Shown: piece by piece, positions 25,309 through 34,584 of the stretch
Numbering within the stretch: position 1 is the first letter of the stretch
Layout of the letters: every line of letters begins with the position of its first letter
Source of the DNA: Yoonia sp. SS1-5
Lineage (GTDB): Bacteria > Pseudomonadota > Alphaproteobacteria > Rhodobacterales > Rhodobacteraceae
Assembly (NCBI RefSeq): GCF_038443705.2
Contig: NZ_CP151767.2
Coordinates: 806,001 to 870,000 of the forward strand
Direction of reading: 5' to 3'
Length of the DNA: 64,000 nt
The notes under the pieces: model-generated
Told to the model about the DNA's origin: nothing
What the model saw: only the letters and a program-made list of their open reading frames with translations
Database searches by the model: none
Position numbers and translations under genes: made by a program

Positions 25309-25504
25309 TGGTCATATCCTTTCCAATTAAATCGCGATTGGCCCATACTGGACCTTGCAGCTGCATATGTCAGAACTTGGCAGCAAGGGAAAGTCGGCAA
25401 GACAACCAAATTGGCCAAAAACCGCCCGTTTTCCGGGTTGAAGACGGCGGGCCGGATGGTTACTTTCCATCGCAGAAATATGTAATGATTCAAGGATAAA
25501 GACC

Positions 25505-26050
25505 ATAGGACGCAGACCCCACAACGCGCCGCCGCAGCGCGACACAGGCCCCCGCATCAATGACCGAATTCGTGGCGCTGAGATCCGCCTGATCGGGGCC
25601 GACGGCGAAAATGTCGGTGTCGTTTCACCAGAACGCGCGATGGCGATGGCTGACGAAGCGGGACTGGATCTGGTTGAAATCTCACCCAACGCCAATCCGC
25701 CTGTCTGCAAGATCATGGATTACGGCAAATTCAAATACGAGACCCAAAAGAAGGAAGCCGAGGCGCGCAAGAAGCAAAAGACAATCGAAATCAAAGAGAT
25801 CAAGTTCCGCCCGAACACGGATGATCATGATTACGACGTCAAGATGCGCAACGTCTTCAAGTTTCTTGAAAACGGCGACAAGGTAAAGATCACCCTGCGT
25901 TTCCGGGGCCGCGAAATGGCCCACCAGGAGCTTGGCCGCCAATTGCTGGAACGTGTCGCAGAAGACACCAAGGAAACCGGCAAGGTCGAAAACTTCCCCA
26001 AGATGGAAGGTCGCCAGATGGTGATGTTGATCGGACCATTGGCAAAGTAG
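25505..26050 (+). CDS. infC: Translation initiation factor IF-3, probable AUA start
   Basis: 181 residues when begun at ATA 25505, which gives (M)[26 protein letters not shown] at 25492-25496 lies 8 nt upstream of this codon. The first in-frame ATG (25640) would delete most of the N-terminal IF3 domain, including [13 protein letters not shown]. The conserved linker has [15 protein letters not shown], and the C-domain has [15 protein letters not shown]-3 binds the 30S subunit and rejects non-standard start codons. A rare start codon lets it repress its own synthesis, as with AUU in E. coli infC. The exact start is inferred. Confidence 0.9.
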   Translation: MGRRPHNAPPQRDTGPRINDRIRGAEIRLIGADGENVGVVSPERAMAMADEAGLDLVEISPNANPPVCKIMDYGKFKYETQKKEAEARKKQKTIEIKEIKFRPNTDDHDYDVKMRNVFKFLENGDKVKITLRFRGREMAHQELGRQLLERVAEDTKETGKVENFPKMEGRQMVMLIGPLAK

Positions 26051-26105
26051 ATTTTCAAACGCGCGGCCTAAAGCGATCTTCGAAAAACCTGCATCAGGCA
26101 TTTCG

Positions 26106-27101
26106 TCAAACGCTGTCGTCGCGCGTTTTTGCCCGTGGCCGTGGCCGTGTCGGCATCTCCTTCAGCAGACCGCCCACGCCCATCGCGGCAAAATCCGCCG
26201 CCTGCAAATCGACGCCGCATATGACCCGTTCCAGCACCCAATCTGCCCCGTTCAGGGCGGGGGACCGCGCACAACCCGGAAGACCGATGACCGGTCTGTC
26301 ACCCACCCGACCGAGGAACAGCAGGTTTCCCGGATCAACAGGCATCCCGAACTGGGTTACGACACCGCCGGCCTGACGCAGCGCAGCCGGCCCCACATCA
26401 TCAATGTCGGACGTCGCCGATGCGGTCAGCACAAAGACGATATCGCCGGCAGCCGCGGCAATCGCCGCGCCGAGCGTTGCAGTATCGTGATCCACCACAA
26501 CCCGCCCATCCAGATCAACCCCCAACCGATCCAGTCGTGTCCGCAGCGCGGACCGGCCCTTGATGGCGGGCATGTCGCCAATCCGGGTTTCAATCAAAGT
26601 AGCGTTTTTGACGACGGGCTCTGAGAGGCTGATCGCCTCTGCGCCCCTGTCAGCTGCCAGTTGCACATCCGCCGCTGGCACCGCGTAGGAAATGATCTTG
26701 ATGGTCGCGACCATCGCGCCTTCCGTGACCCGTTGAAACGGGGGCAACGTGGCGACGGTTATCATCGGGTTGACCGCATTAAACGCATCAATCGCCGTCC
26801 GGTCGACGCTGACAATACCCGCAGCACGCGCAAACAGATTGGCCCGGCCCGTTGCGGCCTGTCCGACCCGCAGCCCTGGACCGGCAAGCGCCTGCGCCAG
26901 TTGTGCGGCAGCGGGATCTTCGGCCAGATCGTCGGGCCCCAGCCGGGCAACGGTGACCGCAGAAATGCCTGCATCGCGCAAGGCATCAATATCCACCGCC
27001 GCAAGCACCTGCCCCTTGCGCAATCGCCCCTTTGGCAAGGCCACGGAATGGGCAAGAATGGCCCCTTCCGCTTTTGCAATCGGCACCTCGCCAAAGATCA
27101 T
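26106..27101 (-). CDS. MoeA/MogA-like molybdopterin-binding protein of the CODH maturation cluster
   Basis: 331 residues. The C-terminal half has a molybdopterin-binding (MoCF) fold signature, with VFVLTASATSDIDDVGPAALRQAGG and RPVIGLPGCARSPALNGADW. The N-terminal part resembles MoeA-type domains (GAILAHSVALPKGRLRKGQVL). It probably handles the molybdenum cofactor for a molybdenum hydroxylase. It overlaps the XdhC gene (ATGA), and together with the VWA and MoxR genes forms one minus-strand operon. Confidence 0.85.
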   Translation of the reverse strand: MIFGEVPIAKAEGAILAHSVALPKGRLRKGQVLAAVDIDALRDAGISAVTVARLGPDDLAEDPAAAQLAQALAGPGLRVGQAATGRANLFARAAGIVSVDRTAIDAFNAVNPMITVATLPPFQRVTEGAMVATIKIISYAVPAADVQLAADRGAEAISLSEPVVKNATLIETRIGDMPAIKGRSALRTRLDRLGVDLDGRVVVDHDTATLGAAIAAAAGDIVFVLTASATSDIDDVGPAALRQAGGVVTQFGMPVDPGNLLFLGRVGDRPVIGLPGCARSPALNGADWVLERVICGVDLQAADFAAMGVGGLLKEMPTRPRPRAKTRDDSV

Positions 27102-28072
27102 GTGCGCTGCCGCAGGGTCTGGATGATCTGCGCCATAATACTTACGGCAATTTCAGCCGGCTGACGCCCCCCGATATCCAAGCCCACGGGGGCATGGATG
27201 CGGCCAATCTCGGCCGCGGAAAAACCGGCCGCCTGCAGGCGCGCGACCCGTTTTGCATGGGTGCGGGTCGACCCAAGGCAGCCCAGATAAAACGCATCAC
27301 TGCGCAAGACGGCCATGATGGCCGGATCATCCAGCTTTGGATCATGGGTCAGGGTCACAACCGCTGTCCTTGCGTCCGGCGTCAACTGCGCCATGGCCTC
27401 ATCCGGCCAGTCATCCACGATGGTCTCGCCGGGAAAGCGCGCGGCAGATCCAAACGCCCCGCGTGGATCAATCAAGATCGGCGCATAGCCACAGGCGCGG
27501 GCCATGGCGATCAGCGGCTGGGCAATATGGACCGCACCGACCACCAGCAACCGCAAAGGCGGGTTGTGGATCGCGACAAATGTCCGCCCATCTTCAGCAA
27601 CGCCCGACTGGTCCATGCGGAACCGGTCAGGATAGTCGGCAGGGCCGCGCAGTTCCGGGTTGCCGGCCTGCAGATCGGTCACATAGGCGACAGGTTCGGC
27701 CTTTGCCCGATGGTCCACCAGCGCCCGAAGCACCGAGACAGGCAAAGCTGTCCCCACAGGTTCCACCAGAACCTTGATTTCGCCGCCGCAGGCAAGCCCC
27801 ACGGCGAATGCCTCGTCATCGCTGACACCAAATTCCAGAATACGGGGTTTGCCATCGGCCAGCGCGTCAATCGCCTCGACGATGACGGCACCCTCGACAC
27901 AACCACCCGACACGGACCCTTCCATCATCCCGTCTGCATCAATCAAAAGCTGGCTGCCAACAGGGCGCGGGGCGGACCCCCAGGTCTGCACGACCGTCGC
28001 AAGCGCCACCGCGCGGCCACCGTTATGCCATTTCAGCGCCAGCGCGGGCAGATCCGTGATATTTTCAGTCAT
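27098..28072 (-). CDS. XdhC/CoxI family molybdenum-hydroxylase maturation protein
   Basis: 324 residues. The N-terminal XdhC_CoxI domain has VVQTWGSAPRPVGSQLLI and SGGCVEGAV. The C-terminal Rossmann domain has LLVVGAVHIAQPLIAMARACGY and YLGCLGSTRTHAKR. XdhC proteins bind molybdenum cofactor, protect it and promote its sulfuration before insertion into xanthine dehydrogenase or CO dehydrogenase. The adjacent coxD- and coxE-like genes suggest the CODH-type branch. Confidence 0.92.
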   Translation of the reverse strand: MTENITDLPALALKWHNGGRAVALATVVQTWGSAPRPVGSQLLIDADGMMEGSVSGGCVEGAVIVEAIDALADGKPRILEFGVSDDEAFAVGLACGGEIKVLVEPVGTALPVSVLRALVDHRAKAEPVAYVTDLQAGNPELRGPADYPDRFRMDQSGVAEDGRTFVAIHNPPLRLLVVGAVHIAQPLIAMARACGYAPILIDPRGAFGSAARFPGETIVDDWPDEAMAQLTPDARTAVVTLTHDPKLDDPAIMAVLRSDAFYLGCLGSTRTHAKRVARLQAAGFSAAEIGRIHAPVGLDIGGRQPAEIAVSIMAQIIQTLRQRT

Positions 28073-28105
28073 GGTCGTTCCCTCACCCTGCCGCCCGGTG
28101 CATAT

Positions 28106-29356
28106 TCATTCCATCATCGCCATCAGACGCGCCTTTTGCCCCACGTCATCCGGGCTGGACAATGCGGCGGCCAGCCCCTCCAGCGCCTCGATATTATGAC
28201 CTGCGCGAAAGCTTGAACAGTGGGGCAGCATCTCGACAATGCCCTGGGCCTTGGGCGCAAACCCGTCCCAACGCAACAGGGGGTTCAGCCAGATCAATTG
28301 GCGGGCGGTCAGGGCCAGACGCTCCATCGCAGCGCCCAGCCCCGCGCCCGGGTCACGATCAAGACCGTCGGTGATCAACAGCACAACCGCACCCTGCCCC
28401 ATCACGCGGCGCGACCAATCCCTGTTGAACTGCGTCAGACATTCACCGATCCGGGTGCCGCCTTCCCAATCCTGCGCCTCGGCCCCTGCGGCGGCCAAGG
28501 CTGCATCCACATCACGCTTGCGCAAATGCCGGGTAATGTTGGTCAGCCTTGTGCCAAAGGTAAAGGCATGTATCTGCGCCCATCCCTGCCCTTCGCGATT
28601 TGCGACGGCGTGAAGAAAGTGCAAGATAACACGTGAATATGACGCCATTGATCCGGAAATATCACATATGACCACAAGATTGGGATAACGCGGCCTGCGT
28701 CTGCGGGTGGCAAATTCATTGATTTCGCCGCCCCGGCGGATCGCGGCGCGCATGGTCCGGCGCCAATCGGCCAGATCGCCCGGGCGGGCCATGGTCCGGC
28801 GGCTCAGCACCGGCGACACAGGCAGCCGCAGGCTTGCAAGCATCCGCTTTGCAGCGGCCATTTCCGCAGTGCTCATCTGCTCGAAATCAAGTGTCTTGAG
28901 CCGTTCTTGCGCCGAGATGGTTTGCGACGCGTCGATATCAATTTCAACGGCGTCATCCGCGTCCGGCGGGGCGGGCAGATCGGGCAATTGGCCATCAAGC
29001 AATGCCTGGGCCGCCCGTTTTTCGGCGGCCTGCGCTGTGCGTTCTTCCTGCACACCGCGCACGGCGGGCAGCATCATGGCCATCATTTTTTCCATATATT
29101 GCGGATCGCGCCAATAAAGCCGAAACATCTGGCCGAAGACTGCACGCTCTTCTGGTTTGGAGACGAAACAGGCATGCAGCACCCAATAGAAATCCCGCTT
29201 TTTGGTGAACCCAGCCACCTCAACCGCGCGAATGGCGTCGATCACCCGGCCCGGTCCGATTGGCAGCCCAGCCTTGCGCAGGGCGCGGGCGAAATGGGTG
29301 ATGTTCTGCGCCAGCTTGGGGTCATCAGGCAGGCTGAGTTCGGGGAGCTTGACCAT
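28106..29356 (-). CDS. coxE: VWA-domain protein CoxE
   Basis: 416 residues. The C-terminal half is a von Willebrand A-type domain with the MIDAS motif DISGSMASYS and LITDGLDRDPG. The N-terminal half (NITHFARALRKAGLPIGPGRVIDAI) is typical of CoxE. CoxE works with the MoxR-type ATPase CoxD to assemble the [CuSMoO2] centre of aerobic CO dehydrogenase in Oligotropha; other MoxR-VWA pairs act as general metallo-enzyme chaperones. Its ATG overlaps the coxD stop by one base. Confidence 0.9.
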   Translation of the reverse strand: MVKLPELSLPDDPKLAQNITHFARALRKAGLPIGPGRVIDAIRAVEVAGFTKKRDFYWVLHACFVSKPEERAVFGQMFRLYWRDPQYMEKMMAMMLPAVRGVQEERTAQAAEKRAAQALLDGQLPDLPAPPDADDAVEIDIDASQTISAQERLKTLDFEQMSTAEMAAAKRMLASLRLPVSPVLSRRTMARPGDLADWRRTMRAAIRRGGEINEFATRRRRPRYPNLVVICDISGSMASYSRVILHFLHAVANREGQGWAQIHAFTFGTRLTNITRHLRKRDVDAALAAAGAEAQDWEGGTRIGECLTQFNRDWSRRVMGQGAVVLLITDGLDRDPGAGLGAAMERLALTARQLIWLNPLLRWDGFAPKAQGIVEMLPHCSSFRAGHNIEALEGLAAALSSPDDVGQKARLMAMME

Positions 29357-30261
29357 CAGACCGTCGCCAGATCGGCCTTTGCCTCATCCAGGATGCGCTT
29401 GGCCTCGGACCCCTGGAGCTTTTGAATGTCGTCCTGATATTTGAGGATCGCACCCAACGTATCGGCGATCACCTCGGGCGACAGGTTGATCACATCCAGG
29501 GCCAACAGGCATTTTGCCCAGTCAATGGTTTCGGCGACGCCGGGTTTCTTGAACAGATCCTCGCCGCGTAAACGCTGCACAAAGGCGACAATCTCGCGCG
29601 ACAGGTTTGCGGCAGCCTCGGGCGCGCGGGCGCCGAGTATCTCGATTTCGCGCGCGAAATCGGGGTAGTCGACCCAATGATACAGGCAGCGGCGCTTCAG
29701 CGCATCATGCACCTCGCGGGTGCGGTTTGATGTCAGAATGACAATCGGCGGCTCTGGCGCGCGGATTGTCCCCAGCTCGGGGATGGTCACCTGAAAATCC
29801 GACAGGGCCTCCAGCAGGAAGGCTTCGAAAGGGGCATCTGTCCGATCCAGCTCGTCAATCAACAGAACCGGCGCGCCGCCTGGCTGGGGGCGCATTGCCT
29901 CCAGCAAAGGGCGTGCGATCAGGTAGTCTTCGGTAAACAGCTCTGACTTCAGCCCGTCGCGATCTGCCCCGCCTGCGGCCTCTGCTGCCCTGATCGCAAT
30001 CATTTGTTCGGCAAAGTTCCATTCATAGACTGCCGAATTGGAATCAAGCCCCTCGTAACATTGCAGCCGGATCAGGCGGCGCCCCAGACTTGCCGCAATC
30101 GCCTTGGCGATTTCTGTCTTGCCGGTGCCTGCCTCACCTTCCAGAAACAAGGGGCGGCCCAGCTTTTGAGCCAGAAACACCACAGTCGCCAGCGCGCGAC
30201 CGCAGACATAGTCCTGCGCGCCCAAACGTGCCTGCACCTCGTCGATATCAGCAAAGCTCAT
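29356..30261 (-). CDS. coxD: MoxR-type AAA+ ATPase CoxD
   Basis: 301 residues from ATG 30261 ([14 protein letters not shown]), with GGGGAGG as SD; the upstream open frame is not coding. Walker A is [15 protein letters not shown], Walker [12 protein letters not shown], sensor 1 [22 protein letters not shown]. In CODH systems CoxD is an ATP-dependent chaperone that reshapes the apo-enzyme with CoxE. First gene of the operon coxD-coxE-xdhC-MoeA-like, divergent from the acyl-CoA dehydrogenase gene. Confidence 0.92.
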   Translation of the reverse strand: MSFADIDEVQARLGAQDYVCGRALATVVFLAQKLGRPLFLEGEAGTGKTEIAKAIAASLGRRLIRLQCYEGLDSNSAVYEWNFAEQMIAIRAAEAAGGADRDGLKSELFTEDYLIARPLLEAMRPQPGGAPVLLIDELDRTDAPFEAFLLEALSDFQVTIPELGTIRAPEPPIVILTSNRTREVHDALKRRCLYHWVDYPDFAREIEILGARAPEAAANLSREIVAFVQRLRGEDLFKKPGVAETIDWAKCLLALDVINLSPEVIADTLGAILKYQDDIQKLQGSEAKRILDEAKADLATV

Positions 30262-30374
30262 CGCTGCCTCCCCTTGCCTGCCAACAACTGCATTCCACGC
30301 CCGGCGCGTCAAGGCGACATTGCCCGTCTTGGACCAAAGGCCTAGGCTGCCCACAACGTCGGGAGAACAGCACC

Positions 30375-31598
30375 ATGAATGATTCCACACCAATCAAGAC
30401 GACAGGCTTTGGCCCTGATCTGGGCCCGTTTGACTGGGCCGACCCGCTGCGGCTGGAGGACCAGCTGACCGAGGATGAGCGGATGTTGCGCGATGCCGCC
30501 CGGACATTCGCCACCGATGTGCTGCAGCCGAAAGTCACCGACGCCTATCAGAACGCCACGATCGACCCGTCAGTCTTTGCGCAGATGGGTCAGGCCGGGC
30601 TGTTGGGGATCACGATCCCCGAGGAATATGGCGGTCTTGGTGCGGGCTATGTGACCTATGGGCTGGTCGCCCGCGAGATCGAGCGCGTCGATAGCGGCTA
30701 CCGATCCATGATGTCGGTCCAGTCCTCGCTGGTGATGTACCCGATCCATGCCTATGGCAGCGACGCGCAGCGCGCAAAATATCTGCCCGGGCTGGCGGCG
30801 GGGACATTGATTGGCTGCTTTGGCCTGACAGAACCGGACGCAGGCAGCGATCCGGCCGGGATGAAGACGACCGCCAGAAAAACGGATGACGGCTATGTTC
30901 TGAGCGGGTCCAAGATGTGGATCAGCAATGCCCCGATTGCTGATGTCTTTGTGGTTTGGGCCAAGTCCGAGGCACATGATGGCAAAATCAGGGGCTTTGT
31001 GCTGGACAAGGGGATGCCCGGTCTCAGCGCGCCGAAGATCGGCAATAAACTGTCGCTGCGCGCGTCGGTCACGGGCGAGATCGTGATGGACAATGTGCAT
31101 GTTGGTGAAGACGCGCTTTTGCCCGGTGTGCAGGGCTTCAAAGGGCCATTTGGCTGTCTAAACCGGGCGCGCTACGGCATTGCATGGGGGGTCATGGGGG
31201 CCGCCGAAGCCTGCTGGCACGCCGCGCGGCAATACGGGCTGGATCGCAAGCAGTTCGGCAAGCCGCTGGCGCAAACGCAGCTGTTCCAAAAGAAGCTGGC
31301 CGATATGCAAACCGAGATCGCAATTGGCACCCAATCTGCACTGCAGCTGGGCCGCTTGATGGAAAACGGCACCGCAGCGCCCGAGATGATCAGCCTGATG
31401 AAACGCAACAATTGCGGCAAGGCGCTGGATATCGCACGCGCCGCCCGGGACATGCATGGCGGCAATGGAATCAGCGCCGAATTTCAGGTCATGCGGCACA
31501 TGGTCAACCTGGAGACTGTGAACACTTACGAGGGCACGCATGACGTGCACGCACTTATTCTAGGCCGTGCACAAACCGGGCTGCAGGCATTCTTTTAG
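30375..31598 (+). CDS. gcdH: Acyl-CoA dehydrogenase, probably glutaryl-CoA dehydrogenase
   Basis: 407 residues from ATG 30375 ([12 protein letters not shown]), with GGGAG upstream; the longer open frame is a shadow over coxD. The flavin acyl-CoA dehydrogenase core has [30 protein letters not shown] and [13 protein letters not shown]. The catalytic glutamate is in [17 protein letters not shown], and [15 protein letters not shown] is typical of glutaryl-CoA dehydrogenases. The reaction is oxidative decarboxylation of glutaryl-CoA to crotonyl-CoA in lysine/tryptophan breakdown. No other genes of that pathway are adjacent. Confidence 0.92.
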   Translation: MNDSTPIKTTGFGPDLGPFDWADPLRLEDQLTEDERMLRDAARTFATDVLQPKVTDAYQNATIDPSVFAQMGQAGLLGITIPEEYGGLGAGYVTYGLVAREIERVDSGYRSMMSVQSSLVMYPIHAYGSDAQRAKYLPGLAAGTLIGCFGLTEPDAGSDPAGMKTTARKTDDGYVLSGSKMWISNAPIADVFVVWAKSEAHDGKIRGFVLDKGMPGLSAPKIGNKLSLRASVTGEIVMDNVHVGEDALLPGVQGFKGPFGCLNRARYGIAWGVMGAAEACWHAARQYGLDRKQFGKPLAQTQLFQKKLADMQTEIAIGTQSALQLGRLMENGTAAPEMISLMKRNNCGKALDIARAARDMHGGNGISAEFQVMRHMVNLETVNTYEGTHDVHALILGRAQTGLQAFF

Positions 31599-31705
31599 GC
31601 CGCATGCAGGGTCAATAGAGCCCCAATATTGCCCATTTCCGCCGCAAACGTCCCATAGGTAGGTTGGACCGCCGGGATGTCCCCGGCCCGTCCGGAGCTG
31701 CGCCA

Positions 31706-32635
31706 ATGAAAGACCCCCAACTGACCATCGAAACCGATCTGACGGACCTGTCCCCAAATGACTGGTTCGCGCAAATTGATGATATCTGCGAGGATTTCGG
31801 CTTTTTCGAGCAATTGGGCTGCACACATTTCGCAGGGTTTCTGGAGGCCGGGAACAAGCTGCTGGTCACTTTCGAGAATGTGGAAGACATCCGCGCCCAT
31901 AACCCCGATGCAGAGCCGCGCGGCTTTGCCTATGCCCGCCATGACGGCTGGTCGCATCTGGCGATTTTTTCCATGTCGCGCAGTTGGTTCCGTGATCGGG
32001 CCGTCTATGACTTCTTTGACCGGCTCAGCGATGACGCGTTCTTTGAAGACTTTGAAACAGTCGTTTTTCACGGGGCAAATGAATGTGGCTATGCCGCGGC
32101 GGCCTTTTCGGTTGTGGCCCCCGGTGCGACCGTAATCGCCCTCAGCCCGCAAGCCACCCTGGATGCCAGCGTGGCCGGATGGGACCACCGGTATCGCGCG
32201 CATCGCCGCCTCGATTTTCAAAGCCGCTATGGCTACGCCCCCGATATGGTCGAAGGGGCCGACGCGGTCTTTATCGCCTATGATCCGCACGAGCCGATGG
32301 ATGCCATCCATGCAGGCCTGTTTCGCAACAGCAATGTCGCCCTGATGCCTGCCCCGTTGCTGGGCCGCCAATTGGCGCGCAGCTTTGACCGGATGGGCAT
32401 TCATGACGTGATGATCAAGTTGGCAATGGACGGATCACTTGACAAGAAACGCTTTGCCCAATTGCTGCGGGCCCGTCGCTATGACGAACCCTATATGCGC
32501 AACCTGACCCGGCAATTGGTCGCGCAGGGGCACCGGGACCTTGCCTGCGTCATCTGCGAATACATGCTGCGGCGTGGGCAGAACGCGTTCTTCACCAAAA
32601 CGCTGTCCGGACTACGCGACAAATCAGCCGCCTGA
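31706..32635 (+). CDS. Conserved uncharacterised protein of Rhodobacterales
   Basis: 309 residues from ATG 31706 (MKDPQLTIETDLTDLS), with GGAG upstream. It contains VVFHGANECGYAAAAFSVVAPGATVIALSPQATLD, which reads like the strand-turn-helix of an alpha/beta-hydrolase-type fold but with G-A-N-E-C-G in place of a GxSxG nucleophile elbow. A second block, FQSRYGYAPDM, and a C-terminal part rich in basic residues (LLRARRYDEPYMRNL) follow. From memory, relatives in this order are often labelled phosphoadenosine phosphosulfate reductase; none of the PAPS-reductase motifs is present, so that label is not adopted. Function unknown. Confidence 0.8.
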   Translation: MKDPQLTIETDLTDLSPNDWFAQIDDICEDFGFFEQLGCTHFAGFLEAGNKLLVTFENVEDIRAHNPDAEPRGFAYARHDGWSHLAIFSMSRSWFRDRAVYDFFDRLSDDAFFEDFETVVFHGANECGYAAAAFSVVAPGATVIALSPQATLDASVAGWDHRYRAHRRLDFQSRYGYAPDMVEGADAVFIAYDPHEPMDAIHAGLFRNSNVALMPAPLLGRQLARSFDRMGIHDVMIKLAMDGSLDKKRFAQLLRARRYDEPYMRNLTRQLVAQGHRDLACVICEYMLRRGQNAFFTKTLSGLRDKSAA

Positions 32636-32993
32636 CGGCAACCGCCCCAAATGACTATGGCCGCGCATCGTTCAACTGGTGCGACCCGTTTTCCGGATCA
32701 CTCGGCGGACCGGCTACGCCCTATCACCCCATAGCCAGGCATTTCCGCGACCTTTGCGCCAAGGGTACGGTTGTCGGCTTGCGACAACTGCCATTGGCTT
32801 TTCGTCCTGATCCAGCGTGACGGCCCTTCTGCCTTGAACACCATCGTGCAGACGGTCCGGAATGCTTACGGTGGCAGGCCAATCCCGGCGGGGTTTGGCC
32901 TCAGGGCTACGGGCTGTTCCCGCGATGATCAAATCCGTTGTCAGCTTGAACGCCGCAATATCTGGCAGACCACCCCATTAAAACGGAAACGCT
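32636..32993. other. Gene-poor intergenic stretch
   Basis: 358 bp with no convincing gene. Short open frames exist on both strands. A minus-strand frame around 32714-32970 reads GLPDIAAFKLTTDLIIAGTA and looks weakly protein-like, but it has no good start or SD. It may be a decayed gene. No tRNA, terminator or repeat was recognised. Confidence 0.4.
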
Positions 32994-33902
32994 TCAGTCG
33001 AGGTCAAAGATGATCCGTTCCGCCGGACCCAAAGCACCGTCATGCTGCACGGGCCGAACATCGAAGGTGAACGTCTCGAAATCTTCTTCCACCACAAGCA
33101 AAGCAGCGGCGCGCGTTACCGTCGCTATACGCTTGGCCAAGAGGCTTAGAAATGCAGGACTCGACCGGTCAGGGACCTGGATGCGCAGCTCGATCACCGG
33201 GCCGCGGTTTGAATTGAAAGTCAGGGCTTCGGCCTTGGTTTCGCCATCGGGATCAACAAGCATGAGGTGCCCATCGTCGATCTGTTCGGCTGCATCCGTC
33301 CCTATGATTCCGCCCATCGCAGCTTCAATAGACAAATTTGCATCGGGCAGAATCACGATCAGCTCTTCCTGATCCTGATTTGCCGCCACCGCCAGTAACG
33401 GCAAAGAAAATAGCAACGGCGCGACCGAAGGCACCGATACAGTATCATAAGTGATATCCCCATCAGCGCCGACTGGCTCGTCATCAGACCGGACAAACAG
33501 CCGCGGCCATGTCACCACAAATACATCCACCGAGATGAGCACCTCATCGGTTGCAACATATTTTGTTTGACCCGCAAAGATGCCATCGCCTTCGATTGAA
33601 AGCCCCCCAAAGAGCGTCACCTCTTGCAAGTCATCGCGCTCCAACAAGGCAAACGACATGCCCCATTTTTGTGGGTGCAGTGCTGCGTAGATATCAGACA
33701 GCGCGGCAAAAAGCGGGCGGTCCTCAGCCGCAAGATCAAAGGAGACGCCATCAGCTTTGGGCACAAATGATGCGCCATCGCGATGGTGATATCCGCCGCC
33801 ATCCCGGCGCACGGTCTCTAAACGGCCCAAGATGTCGTGCAGCGCGTCCTGTGAGACATCGCTGTCTTGGCCGACGGAAAAGGTGATCAAATATCTGGTC
33901 AT
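32994..33902 (-). CDS. Hypothetical protein, about 302 residues
   Basis: 302 residues from ATG 33902 (MTRYLITFSVGQDSDVSQ); an in-frame TTG four codons upstream is possible. No clear SD, signal peptide or membrane helix is present. It is acidic, with alternating hydrophobic stretches (SLPLLAVAANQDQEELIVILPDANL and FLSLLAKRIATVTRAAALLVVEED) suggesting an alpha/beta globular protein. No family was recognised. It lies alone between two gene-poor stretches, which together look like accessory DNA. Confidence 0.6.
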   Translation of the reverse strand: MTRYLITFSVGQDSDVSQDALHDILGRLETVRRDGGGYHHRDGASFVPKADGVSFDLAAEDRPLFAALSDIYAALHPQKWGMSFALLERDDLQEVTLFGGLSIEGDGIFAGQTKYVATDEVLISVDVFVVTWPRLFVRSDDEPVGADGDITYDTVSVPSVAPLLFSLPLLAVAANQDQEELIVILPDANLSIEAAMGGIIGTDAAEQIDDGHLMLVDPDGETKAEALTFNSNRGPVIELRIQVPDRSSPAFLSLLAKRIATVTRAAALLVVEEDFETFTFDVRPVQHDGALGPAERIIFDLD

Positions 33903-34117
33903 GGCTGTGTTCAACTTATGCTGTTCTGACGAGGCGCATTCTTGCGGGACGCAACAACGCCGGCAAGGGTCTGGTACCCCGGAATGAACTTCAACACTTG
34001 CCTGAGAAAGTAGGGGGCGGTGCGCGTCCTACTGCAAATATAAATGAGCCGCCAATCGGGGATTTCCAAGTCGGCGATTGCTCCGAGGTAATTGTCACCC
34101 TGTCCGCGTTCCTGCCG

Positions 34118-34312
34118 TCACACCTGTTGATACCGTACGTCTTTGGCCGCAAGCTCCGCTTCAATTTCGTCAATCGTCGGGATTGACCAAATTGCGGTCA
34201 ACCGTCTGATCTCGGCCACGACCTCGTTTTTCTTAACCCGCAGCCAGACAACACCGTAAGGCAGCTCTCGCCCATCAAGCCGGGTCGCGGCCTGACCGAG
34301 CGCGATATCCAC
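34118..34312 (-). CDS. Small hypothetical protein (64 residues, GTG start)
   Basis: 64 residues with GTG 34312 directly following the stop of the preceding minus-strand frame (TAAGTG). The composition is protein-like: LPYGVVWLRVKKNEVVAEIRR followed by TIDEIEAELAAKDVRYQQ, which would form a helix. No family was recognised and no SD stands out. It could equally be the tail of a broken gene that includes the next frame. Confidence 0.35.
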   Translation of the reverse strand: MDIALGQAATRLDGRELPYGVVWLRVKKNEVVAEIRRLTAIWSIPTIDEIEAELAAKDVRYQQV

Positions 34313-34522
34313 TTACGAAACGGCCAAACGCGGTTCAAACCAAACGAAAAACATCTTCTTTCTGATCGTCCACTCCGCAATGGGTACGATGCGCAGCACA
34401 CGCGCTTTTCGCAAATTGACCGCATTGGACCCACCGGCGCTGACGCCCAACTGGCCGCTTGCAAAGGATGCCAGTAACGTAAAGTTTTGCCACCCCACCG
34501 CCCCAAACGCCCGGAGCGTCAT
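34313..34522 (-). CDS. Possible small hypothetical protein (69 residues)
   Basis: The frame yields LLASFASGQLGVSAGGSNAV and then IVPIAEWTIRKKMFFVWFEP. This is somewhat protein-like, with a possible membrane-proximal hydrophobic start. The start is uncertain. Because it ends exactly where the next small frame begins, the two may be remnants of one frame-shifted gene. Confidence 0.25.
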   Translation of the reverse strand: MTLRAFGAVGWQNFTLLASFASGQLGVSAGGSNAVNLRKARVLRIVPIAEWTIRKKMFFVWFEPRLAVS

Positions 34523-34584
34523 GACAATCGAGCCAAAGCGCGCCAGAGTGGCCCGGGCCGTGTTTGGAAAGATGAGGGTGTGAA

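Larger units (their letters stand above)
33903..34584. other. Gene-poor stretch with two small minus-strand open frames
   Basis: 682 bp without a clearly recognisable gene. Two abutting minus-strand frames (34313-34522 and 34118-34312) look the most protein-like. Just upstream of the antiporter gene there is a GAGGGTG SD-like sequence. Sequence at 34001-34110 holds nothing recognisable. Confidence 0.4.

Noticed and set aside
24389..25330. Plus-strand frame coding for a Ser/Ala-rich repeat protein opposite the Ala/Glu gene
   Set aside because: It is the antisense of the GC-rich repeat array. The minus-strand protein has a membrane anchor, a regular 18-residue period and a normal C-terminal domain; the plus-strand one has none of these.
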